From Karalla daura (lineage: Eukaryota > Chordata > Actinopteri > Chaetodontiformes > Leiognathidae): a DNA stretch of 64,000 bases. Shown piece after piece: positions 48,747 to 62,432 of the stretch. Positions within the stretch are counted from its first letter, which is position 1, and each line of letters begins with the position of its first letter. Location of the stretch: NCBI GenBank assembly GCA_029224185.1, contig CM055188.1:20434497-20498496 (forward strand). The letters are read 5' to 3'. A model generated the notes under the pieces. The model worked only from the letters and a program-made list of their open reading frames with translations. It searched no databases and had not been told where the DNA came from. The position numbers and the translations under genes were made by a program.

Positions 48747-48766
48747 GGGGGGGTGGGGGTGGGGGG
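48747..48766 (+). repeat. G-rich tract, possible G-quadruplex
   Basis: Runs of seven, five and six G separated by single T (48747-48753, 48755-48759, 48761-48766). Confidence 0.7.
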
Positions 48767-49107
48767 CTTGTTTTCCACCACAACAGCAGACAAATTATTA
48801 CAGGGACAACATGGATGCAGACAAGCTTCAACAACACACATTGCTGTAGAAATTTTTGGGAAAAAGTCCAGACCACAGAGTGTAGGGCTATATTTAAACA
48901 CAGCAGGTAATTTATGAAAAACAGATTGCGATATGACAACTGTTTTGCTTGAGTACTTTTCTTTTCATTTCAGGACTAAGTTCAAGTTGTTATTGCATGG
49001 TCTTATCATCTCAGAGCTCCACTGAACTATAATTGATTTCAAAACCACAAATAGTCCAGTGTTTGGGTTGTGAACTACTTATTATTGGTACTATTTTGGA
49101 GAGCAGA

Positions 49108-49133
49108 TTAGATTAAATTAGATTAGATTAGAT
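49108..49133. repeat. (GATTA)n simple repeat
   Basis: Four to five GATTA units, one with a substitution. Confidence 0.85.
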
Positions 49134-52100
49134 GTTAGACTACAACTGTAGTGAACACAAAGCACTGAAGGCAACAAAGCTCTTAATAATATTAATGACT
49201 TCAAAGGGTTTTACTCTTTATCTGTACAGGCGTCTGTCTTTGAGTCATACTGACTGTACTATATACTAGTATATTTAACATTTTCATCACCGTCTAGTGT
49301 AAAAAGCGTGAGATCGGAAAAGTCTGGCTGCCACGACCACACATGGTCATTAGATTTTCTCTTTCTGTTTCCCCAGTGTTTCCTTGCTAAGCCAGGATGA
49401 TACCACTGAGTGAAGACTCCTTGAGCAAATACCCACTTGACTTTTAGAGTAAACGTATGTGTATTTTAAACAGAAGAAGGTGGATTTTGCTGTCAATGGT
49501 TCACACAGGTTTTTTCTCCACCCTCCTGCCCTCCTACAAGTCTCTTTGTGTGTCTGCCGAACGACAAAATGTAAATGTAATGTAAAGAGGGACAGCGGCG
49601 CTACAGCACGAGTGGCATTTTACACCAGCAGAAACGTGAACGGTGCCATTAATGTGAGGCTAAAGTTCGTGTTCGGGTTAGACGCTGTTTTACATTAAGG
49701 TTAGGGTACAAATTGAGGCAAGGCGCATGAAGCTGGCGGGTGGAGAGGGGTGGGGGGGTGTAGGATAAATCAATGAGTCCTCGGGCAGACTTATGTGTGT
49801 GCATGTTTGTGTCTTTAAAGAGAGTATTGGAGGAGTGCTGTTGATTGGACAGTTTGTGTCAACACTGAGGACCTGCATTGACTCCTGTCACTTCAACATT
49901 GACTTTGGCCCTCAGGGACTGTGTTAAGCTCCACTACGCCGATTATTTAGCCCAGTGAAGCAGATGTTTTACCAATAAGAGCGCCCAGGCATATTTAGAT
50001 TATACAGGCAGAATGTCTCATTGACAATAACCACAGCCTGCCTGCTGTACACTGTCTCTCACTTTACTCAGTGTTGTCTGCAAACATTTTGGCACAGACT
50101 CTCACAGTTTTTTAAAATTAATTAATGAATTAATTAACACAGTATTAGATTTTCAAATATTTATCACAGGAACTTCATGAATTTGTAGTGTGAGGTAGTA
50201 CAACACATTTGACTCGATCTGTGACCTGCAGGTGGTTCAGTAACTGTAAGCCCAGCCTCAGGTTCAGGTTCAGCACCATGGATAGATCCTCAGCTCCAAG
50301 TTTCTGAGTTTCACTAAACTCTATTCATTCCCATTTATTCATAATCCTGTAAACTAAAAAAAAAGTAACAAAACCAACTAAACCTTTATCTTCCCAAGCT
50401 GTTTTTAATTACTTTCAATGCCTCGGTATAAATGCAGGCAATTCTGGCCAACGTCTACAGTAGTATCAGCAACAGCACATCTATGTGTTATTAAAGATAT
50501 AAGATGTAGTTGATCTACAGAGTTAACTAGGATTAAAATTATCTATTCTAATAATCAAATAATCAGGCAAATTGAGCTTCAAATTTCAATAATTTCATCT
50601 TTCCAGGATTTTTCAGCTCTTCTTTGGCTCAGACATTTAATAACATTACCTTTAGCTCCAGGAAACTGAAAGTTTTCATTGTTTTCAAGACAAAGCGACG
50701 AATAGATTCATCTGATGAGTGAGCCTGAACAAATCACTAGCCTCTTGAAATGACTGCTGCAAACATATGTAATGTATGTAATCCTAACATTGTCTATATG
50801 ATCTAGATGATCTACATATGGACGCTACACATGTCCCATCAAAGTACAGTTCTTATGGTTTATAGCCTTTTATGTCATGGGCTGTAACACTCAAGTGAAG
50901 AGCTACTCTGCTCACATAATGCCGGCCCATACACGCTGCACAGGCTTGCTTATTAAAATACCTCTCTGCTCTCAGTCAGACAAATGTGTCTACAGAGAGC
51001 CCTGTAATTATATTCATAGGAGATTTTGTTGCTTTTTCAATATTCAAGGTCATTTTGTTGTAGAATTTTGCTGCACCAATTAAATGAATTGGCTTTTGTC
51101 ACAAAATGAAATCTCTGAATGGTGAGTATTTGCTTGGGTAGTGGGTGCTTGAGGAAAATGATTGTTTTTCCAAAATCATAGTAAAAAGCTAAATTTCTTC
51201 CATCAGCTCTGAGGCATTGTGCTGTGCTGCCGTCGCTGGCTTGAATAAAAGGTTCTTCCAGGATCGCTATCCTTGTCTCTGACCTGTGCAATAGAGACAA
51301 GGCATTCGGTCTTCATTTGAATGGGATCAATAGAGTTATGTACACGTGGACAGAGATGAAAGTGATGAATGGTGATGGGACGAGGCAGAATATAGCATTG
51401 CTCAATGAGTATGTTGGGCTAAAGCAGAGTCGTCACCTGTCTAGCAGACAGGCTGGCACCTCTGCTTGTTATTTTTCATGGATGGGACAGTTCAAATCAA
51501 TGGATTTAGGTGAGTGCCTGAGTGCAAAACAGGTGCAAAACACCTGCAATTCATTGTCCACTAATAAGAGAAAAAAAAAGGCTGGGGCCGTCCAGGTAGG
51601 ACAGAATGGGAAAAATGTCACATTCATACCAGCAAAGAGCAGAGCAGCACAAACCACAGAGGTCTCAGTAATTCCTTCCTTTTAATTTAGATGCTGTTGG
51701 CTGGAGAATAAAGGCTTCTGGGTAGCTGTGAGACAATGTGAAAGTGGAAGAGTCATGAGCAGAGCAAGACGTCCAGGGTGATGACCTCCAACGAGTATTC
51801 CTGCTACAGGCCTAATGAGGCCTGGTTCACTGGTGTCTTATCCTCATTACTTTTGGTTATAATGAGGGTCACACTGTTAGGCTATTCAGCTCTGATCACC
51901 CTTATTAGGAACCAAGAGAGGGAGAGTCGGAGAAGGAAGAAAATCTAGTTAGCTCGCAGAGAGAGATTTTTTTTTTTTCTTACTTAGCCTGCTGCTGCTT
52001 GTGCTCAAATGTTGTGTCTGGGTATAGGATCCCCTGAAAGCACCATGCAGCTTCTGTTTACTTTTGTTTCGTATTTGCAATTAACACAGCATGAGCCCAC

Positions 52101-52337
52101 TGACACATGAGCAGGAGTGTATGATGACTCCACTGACTTCACACATACACTTACGTATTCCCAGCACAGACTGTCTCACCCTATATCTTTTGCTGACTGT
52201 GAAGGGTTAAATAGGGAAGGAAAGGAAAATCATTGAACGCTCACTTATTCAAAGGTCCCCTGTGGCTGAAATATGAAATGCACAAGCAAATAATTAAATT
52301 ACTGCACCTGACACAGGATGTCACCGTGCTCTACTGC

Positions 52338-52349
52338 ACACTAGGTGGA
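52338..52349 (+). promoter_or_regulatory. CTCF-like core
   Basis: ACACTAGGTGGA matches the CTCF core CCACTAGGTGGC at 10 of 12 positions and lies in a repeat-poor block (52290-52460). One motif match in 64 kb is weak evidence. Confidence 0.2.
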
Positions 52350-55300
52350 GGTCATTGGGAATTAAAATTGTGCCCAGTTGCTAAAGATTATGCAGTTATG
52401 ACGGTATTTCTCGTCCGCTTTATATCCCGCATTAAAATGCATTTTATGGTTGCGACTTATTAGGATTTATTATGTCATGATATGTGGCCTGAGTGTCCAC
52501 ATCCAAAGCCTCTGTGTGCTTCTTCTTGCTCAAACAAAACATCTGTGGAGCTGTGCTGCAGGGTCAGGGTTTGGTCTGGGCGTTAGGATGTTTGATTTCC
52601 TTTTGAAGTGAGGAAACAATCACTGTCTGCAGAGGGACGACTGGTGGGAGGAGCTGCTGATGGGGAACATGCAGGATGGAAACTGGGTGTCAAAGCTCTG
52701 TCTGCAGCCTCAAACTTTTGATTTTATCTGTGGAAGACGCACATCGGTGCTTAGAGCAACAACTGTTGGAAATGCAATGGCACTTCTACTTGTCACTGTG
52801 GTCAAAATGCCTCCCCGACTGCCTCCGGAGGTGGTTTGCAAGATCAGAAAGCATCGCTATCTCCTTGCAATGTGATCATCTCTCTTTGAGAGATCAAAAA
52901 CGATTGCAGGGAATCAGAGATGGACAGAGCAAGGCAGCTGATCAAAGCTGAGGAGCACACACACGAGGCTGATTATGATTATCATAAAATTATCACCTGG
53001 CTCATTATATTTTTGTAGGTTGGCTGAACAATCACAAAATTATGTCCTGATAACTAAACTATTGTTCATTTGTAGAACTGCTAAGATCTGGTTACATTCA
53101 ACATCATACTCCAAATTGAGACATCTTCTTTAAAGACTTGTAGATGTAAATTACCATGACCTGCATGACTTTACTGTATGTGAACTCAAAGTTAGAAACA
53201 CACAATTATCAACCATTTGTTCCAAATCTTCATATTTTCATATTTTGTATAATTTGTCTCTCATGATCTGCGATGATTTAGGTGCATTAGTACAAATAAG
53301 GACCATGAGACAGCTGCACTCTGTTGTAACTGGGAGGTGTGGTGGGAACAACCACACCACTGGTCTAGAGTCCAGAACATTGTGCATGTTGTTAGGATGT
53401 GAGGCAGATTATGATGAAGGTGATCAAGATGAGATGAGAGTAGAAATGTTTGTTCAAAGACAACACTGCCTCAAAGAACGCCCTGTTATTTAACATCTGA
53501 TTGCATATTGGCTGTTTGTATTCCCCAGTTACCGTTTTGTGCTTTCCATCTTATCTTCCTAAGTGCAACATCAAGAAATTTAACTAACAAAATCTTCTTT
53601 TACTCATAAATGAATTTCTGAAGCATGTCGAGACGCATGACTGGGGTAATACAGCAGAGATACGCTAGCTTCATGCCACGATGTCAGATCATGTTGTAAA
53701 GTCTCTGTTACTGGTTCCAGTTGTGGTGAAACATTAGTCTTCTCTCTGGAGGCAGTGTCTGGAGGACGAATCGTTTGCTGGATTTATCTGTATCTGAGTT
53801 TCCTCTTGGAATTTCAGGTCTTGTCAGCAGCACTGCCCAAGTTATTGATGGTCATCAACTACTTTCATAAAATAGTCAAGCAGCTGATTAATCTCAGGAG
53901 ATAAAATGGAAACAGAGTCCTCAGTCTGCGCTGGAACGCTGTTTACAAGTCAGCGGCGATCTGACTGGATTAGACCTGCAGCCGAATACATTTTGACTGC
54001 AGTCGAATCACGTCACACCTATTCATCAAGCTCGGTGTGGAGTCATTAATGATCGCTCAAACAGGTCTATGTCTGTTCTTGTAAAGTGTTTCCACGCTGT
54101 TATTGGTTGTAAAACATTTGGGCATGCAGTCAGGTTTGTTTCTGCCTGTGGCACTTGATACTTAAGCGCTCTGTGACTTTTCAGAAACAACTATCTACAG
54201 TGGCCCCAGCTGAATGATTGTTGCAACGCGTTGTTACCGCTTTGTGCTTTGCGAATACCATCTATGGGCAATTAATCTACAATACAGAAAGTTGTGGTTT
54301 TGGTAATTAGGGATGAGACTCTGTGAGACTCTAAATACACACTTTGCTTTCTAGCTCTGATTTAATCTGCCTATTTGAAATTGGATTGGGTTGTTGTCTG
54401 TTTCATTGTGTTTCCTTGCAATGTGCCATCTTGTACTGTATGGGTGGACTGTACTGTTTTGTCTCTATTTTCATAATTATTATTGGTTATACAGGGCTTT
54501 ATCTGCCTCTGTTGTTCAGTTTACAGTGTCAAACCTACAACCACAAAAATGTGGAATAATTAATTATTTATAGACATAGAAAATGTATTGCAATTTTTCA
54601 TATTGCAGTTTAAATCGCATGAAAGAAAAGTATAATCTGGTGAGTTTTTTTTCCACTTCTGTGCTTCCCTGACGACAGCCCCTCAGTCCACACATATCCA
54701 GTCAGCGTCTGAAAGCTTTTATCAATGTCACTTGATCCTGCGGAAGGCAAAAGTAGCCGAGTGTGGAGAGGGACTTTGTGGTTTTGGAGGGAAGGAACTA
54801 AAACCTCCACTTGAAAAACCTGATAACAAAACAAACCCCTCAGTGAGTCAATGCACAAGCATTATGTTTCATTTTGGAAATTTGAAAGCATGGACTGAAA
54901 TTATCTCAAAAAGCAGGTAGAGTATTTGAAAAAGGCACTTATCATGTTTTGCTCAGTTTGAAAAGAGAAACAAATTACAAACAACAGCAAATGTTAAGAC
55001 TATTTTCATCTGGAAAATACACAGGGAGCAGGGCATCGAGTGAGCACTTGATGTCGAAACAACAGGGAAGATGGTGGAGCAGACTGACTTTCACATAAGA
55101 AAAGCCCTCAAAGTGCACACAGTGGCACGCTAAGGCAGAGGGTGATACTGTGCCGGTTCCTTTTGGGAAGAAAGGCAAAGGCATATGGTTAGGCAGCTGG
55201 CTGCCTTCACTAATGTGTGGAGGCCGTGTGGAGCACAAGGTGACACCAAGAATTCAGAGTCGACTGCTTTGGGTCTTTGTCATGCTGTGGGTAATTACAT

Positions 55301-55908
55301 CTCAGTTATATTGTAAACAGATAAGTTAATTTATGATTCTGTTGTTTGATATTATTCGCTCGTAAAACTGCATTTCCTGAAAATATTTATTGTATTGTGC
55401 ACACAAACATTTCAGGAGGATAGCCAAATAAGTAATTAGCGGAGGAATGACAGAGAAGCTGCATATTGTCACACAGACACGATGCCATCATTTTGGCTTT
55501 TACAGATGTTCATGGTCTTTCTTTTCATGAAAACAGGAAACAAGATCAGTGATCCAAACTCCAGTTCAGTCAAGGAGCTATTCTCTAAGTTTTTGACTTT
55601 TCCTGTACCTTTCTCAAAGGTTTTAAGCACTAAGAGATAAGATAAAACATGAAGCACTCAGGTAAACACATGCCACTCCACTGTGAAAGAATCCAAGCCA
55701 AATTATTCCAGGTTAAGAATAGCAACGTGTGGAGCTCGGTTTACCTCTTTGGTCTGCCTGTTTTCATTACTGACCTGTGACTCGTGGGTGTTTGTTGTGA
55801 GAATTTGAGTGGGGAAAAGATTTTTATTTGTTCATATAAACATACAGATCTCTAAGCAGCAGTCCACGTCTTTTGTGCAAGAGAGAGGAAGTGCATTTAA
55901 TATTGAGC

Positions 55909-55951
55909 TAGAGAGAGAGAGAGAGAGAAGGAGAGAGAGAGAGAGAGAGAG
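55909..55951. repeat. (GA)n microsatellite
   Basis: GA run with one AAGG break. Confidence 0.95.
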
Positions 55952-56060
55952 TCATGGAAGCAGACTGGAGATAGCAGCCTGAGGCCTTTGCATCCTGATG
56001 TCTCCTCTTTAAAGCAGGGAAATGAAATGAGAGAAGTGATGGAGGGAAGATGCCACTCGT

Positions 56061-56115
56061 CAGGGCCGGCCCTGCCATCTTCTTATCACCAGCCACAGCC
56101 TGTGGCTGCAGGGCC
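56061..56115. repeat. GC-rich nested inverted repeat
   Basis: AGGGCCGGCCCT (56062-56073) is a perfect palindrome. CAGCCACAG and CTGTGGCTG (about 56090-56108) form a 9-bp hairpin with a one-base centre. GGCCCTGC (56068-56075) pairs with GCAGGGCC (56107-56114), enclosing the smaller hairpin. Confidence 0.7.
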
Positions 56116-59100
56116 CCACACAGATGAGAACTGTGGTGGTGCTGAGACCACAGGGGATCCACCAAAGCATGCTCAGGGTTTGAATGATGTATGACAGAGC
56201 TGAGCAAACTCGAGTCAAAACAGGCTCAAACTGCTGCAAATCAAGGTCCTGTAAGGTTAAAAGTTTTAAGCTTTCTGGTCTACAGCAGTGTATGGCTGGT
56301 GTTTCAGAGAGAGGTCAAAGGTTAATTGCCTTTTCAGCAGTCTCTGGGGTGGACTGTTGTGTGCTGCAGCTGAATTGTATTTCATGAAGAGCACACAGCA
56401 CTTCAGCGTCTTTCTCTCCACTCTCGTGGTTTCTGCATTGCAGATCATGCTCGTGTGGGAGGATATTACCACTGGCATTGCAATGGTGAGGTGACCAATT
56501 TTCAAAACACATCTGTTCAATTATACCTGAGAACCTCAAGATAATTAACTCTCTTCCCTCTGGCTTGTGCTGAATTACTATTGATTCAAGCAACTTAGGA
56601 TCCAGCCTAAGCTCTTCTCTACAGGATTGTGTACGCAGAGATTATAAAGCCATAAACTCATCATTTGCTTTTTTTTTTTCTTTTAAACTTCTCAATCGGC
56701 AGACTGTGAAAGCTTAATGTGCACATAAAACTCTTCAAAGATGATTTGAGGAGGGGATGGAAGAGCTAAAAAAAGATGGGTGGATTGATCAAACAATGAC
56801 TCTCATTTTGCCTTTTACCTTTGCATCCTGACAACAAAGGTGCACGTTATGCAGACGGTAAAGCAGCATTAAAGCTATCGCCCTTGTGATTTCAAGAGCA
56901 GATTTCCAGAGAACCAGTTGCCATAGCAGCCTCCCTCCACTGATTCTAATAATGGCTGATAAGTTTGAAATGCTGAAATGCAGTGCTGATGGCGAGGGCA
57001 TGCATCATCATATTGTCGAGGTAAGTGAAATCAACAGAGTGGCTGCTGCTCTGTGGATATTTGATGGGGCTGGGGAGGCGGTGTGTGCTGGTTGGCAGGT
57101 TCCTGAGACCGAGAATGAAAGACATCCCTTTGAAAACATCTCACAAAGCAGATTTTAATGCCCCAAATCACAGTGTCATTCAACCGGATTTGGTTTTAGC
57201 GAGAAGCAGCTCCAGCAGCACACTGCTTTTGTCAGTCTCGGTGATTTGTCCCCCTCAGCTGCTGCACATTTACAAGATTTTCTAGTAGCCGTACTGTAGG
57301 AAATCAAATGTCCTTACTACAGAAAATGAGTATAGGACCTTGTACTGCATTAACACAAGCCTCAAGCCAGGGTCAGTAGCACTGGAACATAAATTGCTGC
57401 GACATTGCTTTAAAATATAATGATAAACTACACATTTTGTAATTACTCATAAGGAAATCAGTGCAGGAGAACTGTTCATTTATTGTTTTTAAAGGGCTGA
57501 TAAAGAAAAAAAAGCCCAGACACAGGTTTCATCTCTGGAGTGTCTCCATGCTGCACAACTGCTCTCCATACTCTGCTCTACAGAAAATCAATTTGCACCC
57601 TTCAGAATTAACCGTGTCCAATTCCCACGGATATGTTTATTTCATTCATTCCAAATGAGATTATGGACCAACAGAGTGACCCTGAAAATATCCATAGCAA
57701 ATCCATTTCCTGATGCATGGCAGAGTCTTTGTACTGCTCACAAGGTGGAGCGTAGAAGGTTTGTGTGTACTGTATTTCACTGCGTGAGACATTCATGGAG
57801 TATAAAACAAAATGGTTTTAAGACTACAGGTTCAATACTATGTCAAGTACTGAACACCTGTTATCACCTTTTTTTCCCCGACTCCCCTTTTATTCTTTTC
57901 TGCTTTCATTGCTTGTGTTTTCTTTTCCGATTTTTCTTTCAACAAAGCATCATGGGAAAGTGTCACAGCCTGGTGGCTGCACACACAAAGTCTCCCTGAT
58001 ATCAATACCCTATTGAAAGCCAATACAGTCAGCCCCGTTTGTTTAAACTGACCGACTTTAGTAGTGGTTGTTGATGCTTGTGGTTAAATGACCTATTTGA
58101 ATAATTAACTAGTTCTTGCTCTGCACACTACACTGAGTGATGCACCATTTGTAGCGACTGAACTGTTACTACTCTGCATTTCACATTATTTTACAGGTCA
58201 ACCTGCAACAGCAAACACATTCATAATGTGACGGCCCTGGTATGAATTCAGTCATTTTTGTTATTGGGCTGGAAAAGGCTCGTTTTGAGGAGAGTAACGG
58301 GAGAATCTTTCTGTTCTGTCTAAAGAGCCTGGAACAGCTGAAAGGTAATAGCTGGTAATTTTCTCTTTTTGGGAAGGGCAACCTCCCTGCCGTAGGTGCT
58401 TTTCATTTAATGACTGGCAGGCAGAGAGAGAGTGACTATGCCGCTGGCTGTTCAAAGACTGAAACATGCTCCCATCTCGCCAAAGTCACCGTGATACTTT
58501 TGCTTTAGTGTCAAGAGTGTAGCGCACAAGCCTTGACCTTGGGAATCACACGAGTGTGTATAATTTCAGTTAATAGTGTAAAAATTAGCCACCTGTTGCG
58601 GGGTCACGCCAAGCCACCGTGGTGCAGCACTTCACTAGGCAGTGTTTTGTTGTGTCGGTGAAAAGCAAAAGAAAAAGTGTTTTTTCAACTTTGACACAGA
58701 TTTTGAATAAAAACACTATTTTCAACTGGCTGAATAAAATTAAAAAGAGAGACACCTGGTCAAATCGACACACAATTGCAATCCAACACACTGAGGAAAT
58801 GTGGTTTTATAATTCAAAATAGCGCATTAGAAATGATCAGTGAAGGTCAACTCCTGCAGAGTCACCAGAAAGGCAAACTTTCCTCCTTAGATGAATTCTG
58901 AAATGACCTCCGCTATATGGAAGCTGTGGAGATGCCACAAGTCCATCAAAGCCACAGCTTCTGAAGATTACAGTCCAAACCGCCTCAGAGAAGCAGTACA
59001 GGGCCAAGGATCAATTCCTACTTCATTGGACACCAATTTAAAGTCACTCAGAGTGATTCACTTGGCTGGAGGGGCAGGTCCAGGGGCCCCCTTGTAATAA

Positions 59101-59545
59101 GATTCATGCTGCTTTTCCTCCAACTTAAGCCAGTGCTGACATCCTGGGTACATTTATCCTCTGCACTGACTCACACATCTCATTTTCCATTGCGTCACTA
59201 TACGAAGGTGTGTGTGTCTTTCATGAATGGAAGCAGTTGAACATGAATGCTGAATATTTCATAGAGAGAAGTGTCAAAAGTTGGCTCATTATTCTAAGGA
59301 AGAGTCAGCCATTTGTTCTTCCCGTATTAATTCTAATTGATGGTCCTGAAGCAGGCACGTGTTCTTCCCACTCACCAAGTCGGTTCGAGAGAGCACGGCA
59401 TATTTAATGCAAAATAATTAGCTGTTAACTTAAACTTGCGAAAGTGACTCATGAAGATATCGAGGCACAGGGTGTGAAAATCTTAAAGATTTGAAAATCA
59501 CCATTTGTGCAATGGCTGGAATTGCTCGTGTTTATCTCTTAGTGT

Positions 59546-59606
59546 TTGTGTGCGTGTGTGTTTGTATATGTGTGTGTGTGTGTTTGTATATGTGTGTGTT
59601 TGTGAG
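59546..59606. repeat. (GT)n microsatellite
   Basis: Interrupted TG run with TTTGTATATG units. Confidence 0.9.
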
Positions 59607-60434
59607 AGTGTGATTACTGAGACCTGCTGAGAACACCCCAGTGCACCCAGAGGGGTGGCAGGGGACAGATGGCAGGGAGGGACAAGAGTGGAAGCTGCCA
59701 AGCAGCATTAGTCACACCCATTACTCACAGACTCTGAGCTGGCAGACAACAAGTGACTGTGCCCCTGACGTCTACATAGCAGGAAATTCTCATTAACAAT
59801 TTGCTCAGGAAGAAACAATGGGGGTGCAATTAGAGACGAGCAAAGAGGCATTAGAGAGAGAAAGGAAGGAACGGGAGAGTGAGACCTCCCCTCTGCTGTC
59901 ACTGGATGCATCATCACCATCACCATCATCATGATCACTCCTCTGCACGATGAACTCAGACATCAGCTTTCACTTCCTCTGGGTCTCACGGCCCAAAATA
60001 CCAAAAGTGAAATGCTGCCACCACGCAGAAATATCCCTTGACATGTGGAGACAGTTTGGGACACCGGGGCGCTGGGAAATGTTTCCAAGGTTTTGCCTCC
60101 TGCCATGTTCCCGTACCTCTCCTGTCATTCCTCAGCATCTGAAGACAAACACGTCCAACGCGGTGTTGATCCCTGCTCACAGAAGTGTGATCTAGGCCAG
60201 CCGTTCATTTTCCCCTTTTAGAAGCCTGCTAATGAAGTCACAAACAGGCCGACCCGGTGGGACATGCTCAGCCTCCGCCGCAAAGATGGAGGGAGGCTTG
60301 AGGACTAATTGGCAGCACCCTTGTTTCCAGTGTAATTGCACTTATCTAGCAAGTCACCTTCGAGGGTCATTTAGAGGCTCCGGATTAATTGAGCAGAGTG
60401 TTGCAAAGTGGGGGGAGGGGGGTAGAGGGGTGAA

Positions 60435-60460
60435 GTGTGTGTGTGTGTGTGGGGGGGGGC

Positions 60461-60512
<52 letters not shown>
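60435..60512. repeat. (GT)n-(G)n-(GA)n compound microsatellite
   Basis: GTGTGT, then nine to ten G, then about 20 GA units. Confidence 0.95.
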
Positions 60513-60514
<2 letters not shown>

Positions 60515-60860
60515 AAGCGGAGCAGATATTTGGCCCATTCAGCCCATCGCAAAACTTTCTGAGCCTGGCACGTCCGCTCACACGGGACGCTTTCAATCAG
60601 TCTGCCTTAATCGCTCCTCCTCTGTGACTAACAAATGCTTGCACCAGTTTTCTTTTTATAGAATTCTTAGTGATCATTATTTCACAGCCCTACTCCCACC
60701 AGCCCACTCTAATGGGTCAGATACACCACTTTAAGAGCGTGATGGAGTAATGACAGTGCTTTTAGCCCGCTCGTGCAGTGAGGATGTGGAAAAACAAGCT
60801 GCAGAGAGGACAGAGAGAAACGCTTCAAGTGGATGTAAATTATGACTATGAGACTGTGTT

Positions 60861-60886
60861 TGCGTGCGTGCGTGTGTGTGTGTGTA
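60861..60886. repeat. (TGCG)n-(TG)n microsatellite
   Basis: GCGTGCGTGCG followed by TGTGTG. Confidence 0.9.
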
Positions 60887-61485
60887 AGTGAGAGGGCAAA
60901 ACAGCATTGTATGCTATATGTCCGTATAGAGATTCACATTTCTCTTAACATCAAGGGCACACACAGCGCCTGCCAAAATAGAACTGAGGAGAGCAAAGTG
61001 AAATGGAACTCCGAGCTCGGGGAAATGGCCATTGTATGTGTTTTGGCTTGCTTTAATGATGAACGAGGAAAAGCTGAAATTCATTTCAAGGTCACTTGTC
61101 ACGTTGGAATGTGTCTGTGGAAGTAATACTCAGGCTCTGCATTGGACAGATTATGAGAAAATGGACCTGTGGGCACAGACTTGAAACCCACGGCCCAGCC
61201 ACACTGAAGCAGCCACGGTGGCAGTCACGCTGACAGACAAACGTCAGTAAGAGTGTCAGGTGTTCTGTGTCGCTTTATTGTTTTACACCTCTTCTATTCA
61301 GAGTCTCATTGAAGCAACTTTTGTGGTGCGTGGTGTCCAGGCTGCTGCTGCGGGGTGCTATAAGGTAATCCACTACCCTGCCTGAGAGGCAGAACTGTAG
61401 TGTGAAACAGACAGCTTTGAGTAAATCCATAGTGACACTGCTTTGTATAAATACATAAATATGTAGGTATATAAATATATGCATG

Positions 61486-61488
<3 letters not shown>

Positions 61489-61519
<31 letters not shown>
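61489..61519. repeat. (GT)n microsatellite
   Basis: About 15 GT units. Confidence 0.95.
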
Positions 61520-61521
<2 letters not shown>

Positions 61522-61568
61522 CACCCACACATACCCATTAGGTGTGAAAAGACTGATGAGAGAGAGTC

Positions 61569-61610
61569 GCTTTGGATAAAAGCCACATGGGTTAATGCAA
61601 ATAAAAATCT
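61569..61610 (+). repeat. short fish-repeat tail (CGCTTTGGATAAAAG)
   Basis: TCGCTTTGGATAAAAGCCAC followed by AT-rich AAATAAAAATC; same tail type as at 2615-2668. Confidence 0.5.
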
Positions 61611-61806
61611 GATAAGTTCACCTCTTATGTGAACTGAGCAAACAGGATATCTTCACTTTCTTCATCCATGAGCTCTGGCAGCTGTGACCTGTGCTCCATC
61701 GATGTTGCTGCATTGTTTCACATAGTGGTTTGATATCCGTGAGGCTCATAAAGCTCGGTCTAAAGCTCAGTCCTGGCTTTTAGTCAATGTCAGAGGTTTG
61801 GTGAGA

Positions 61807-62251
61807 TCAGCTCTTCACTTTTTGATGGCTCAGCAGGTCAGCATACTCTCCCATTAGGTTACCAGTATGAGGCTCACAGCAGCGGATGTTTCTGCACACA
61901 GTTAAGTGTAGCATCCACCTGAATAGACTTTCCCATTGTTCACTTGTCTGCATTTTAGCCACGAGTGCATAGCTCCTGTCGAGTGCTTGCTGAACAAACT
62001 GCGGGGTCTTAACCTTCTTTAATGCTTCCAGATTGATGCATCTACTGGAGTTCTTCTTTCCTTGCGTTGTAGTTGTTTGTTCGTACAGCTGAATTAGGAT
62101 GGTGTCTCTGCCGTTTGAGCGGGAGATGGATGTTGATGGCCCTGACCTTTCATTTGCGTGCTCCACCATGCATGGTACACCAATACCGAGAACGCTTGTC
62201 AACAGACGGTGTGTGCGAGCAATATGTTTGTGTGCCCGCTGTAATCTTTTA
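61807..62251 (-). other. possible terminal coding exon, unrecognised protein
   Basis: On the minus strand the frame is open for about 148 codons after an acceptor-like pyrimidine-rich CTGGATGTTTTAG (AG at 62252-62253) and ends at TGA near 61807. The peptide is not low-complexity. It includes GRDTILIQLYEQTTTTQGKK, INLEALKKVKTPQFVQQALD and a tryptophan-containing EQWESLFRWMLHLTVC, which looks like globular helical protein. Upstream on the same strand the frame runs into the (GA)n tract, where the translation is meaningless. I recognise no family, and no paired upstream exon or nearby poly(A) signal was found. A gene exon, a retrogene fragment or chance remain possible. Confidence 0.3.
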
Positions 62252-62393
62252 CTAAAACATCCAGAGCTTTCTCGTTGAGAAAGAGGCAGAAGACAGATGA
62301 AAAGGGCATATTTGTGTTCTGCCTCTTTGTGCAGCGGGGAAAAAAAAAACTGTAGGGCAGAGCTTTGAACAACTGCATTGTGGGGAGGGGGGG

Positions 62394-62394
<1 letters not shown>

Positions 62395-62432
<38 letters not shown>

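Larger units (their letters stand above)
41101..55908. other. intergenic DNA with no recognised gene
   Basis: No recognised coding exon. It contains several microsatellites, a nested palindrome at 44554-44604, a G-rich tract at 48747-48766 and repeat-poor blocks that read like possible regulatory DNA (46030-46260, 46370-46560, 47820-48060, 49920-50030, 51780-51910, 52290-52460). The open frame at 51317-51685 shows no known domain. Confidence 0.45.

Noticed and set aside
51317..51685. 122-codon plus-strand frame
   Set aside because: No recognisable domain, no splice-bounded structure, and composition similar to surrounding noncoding DNA.
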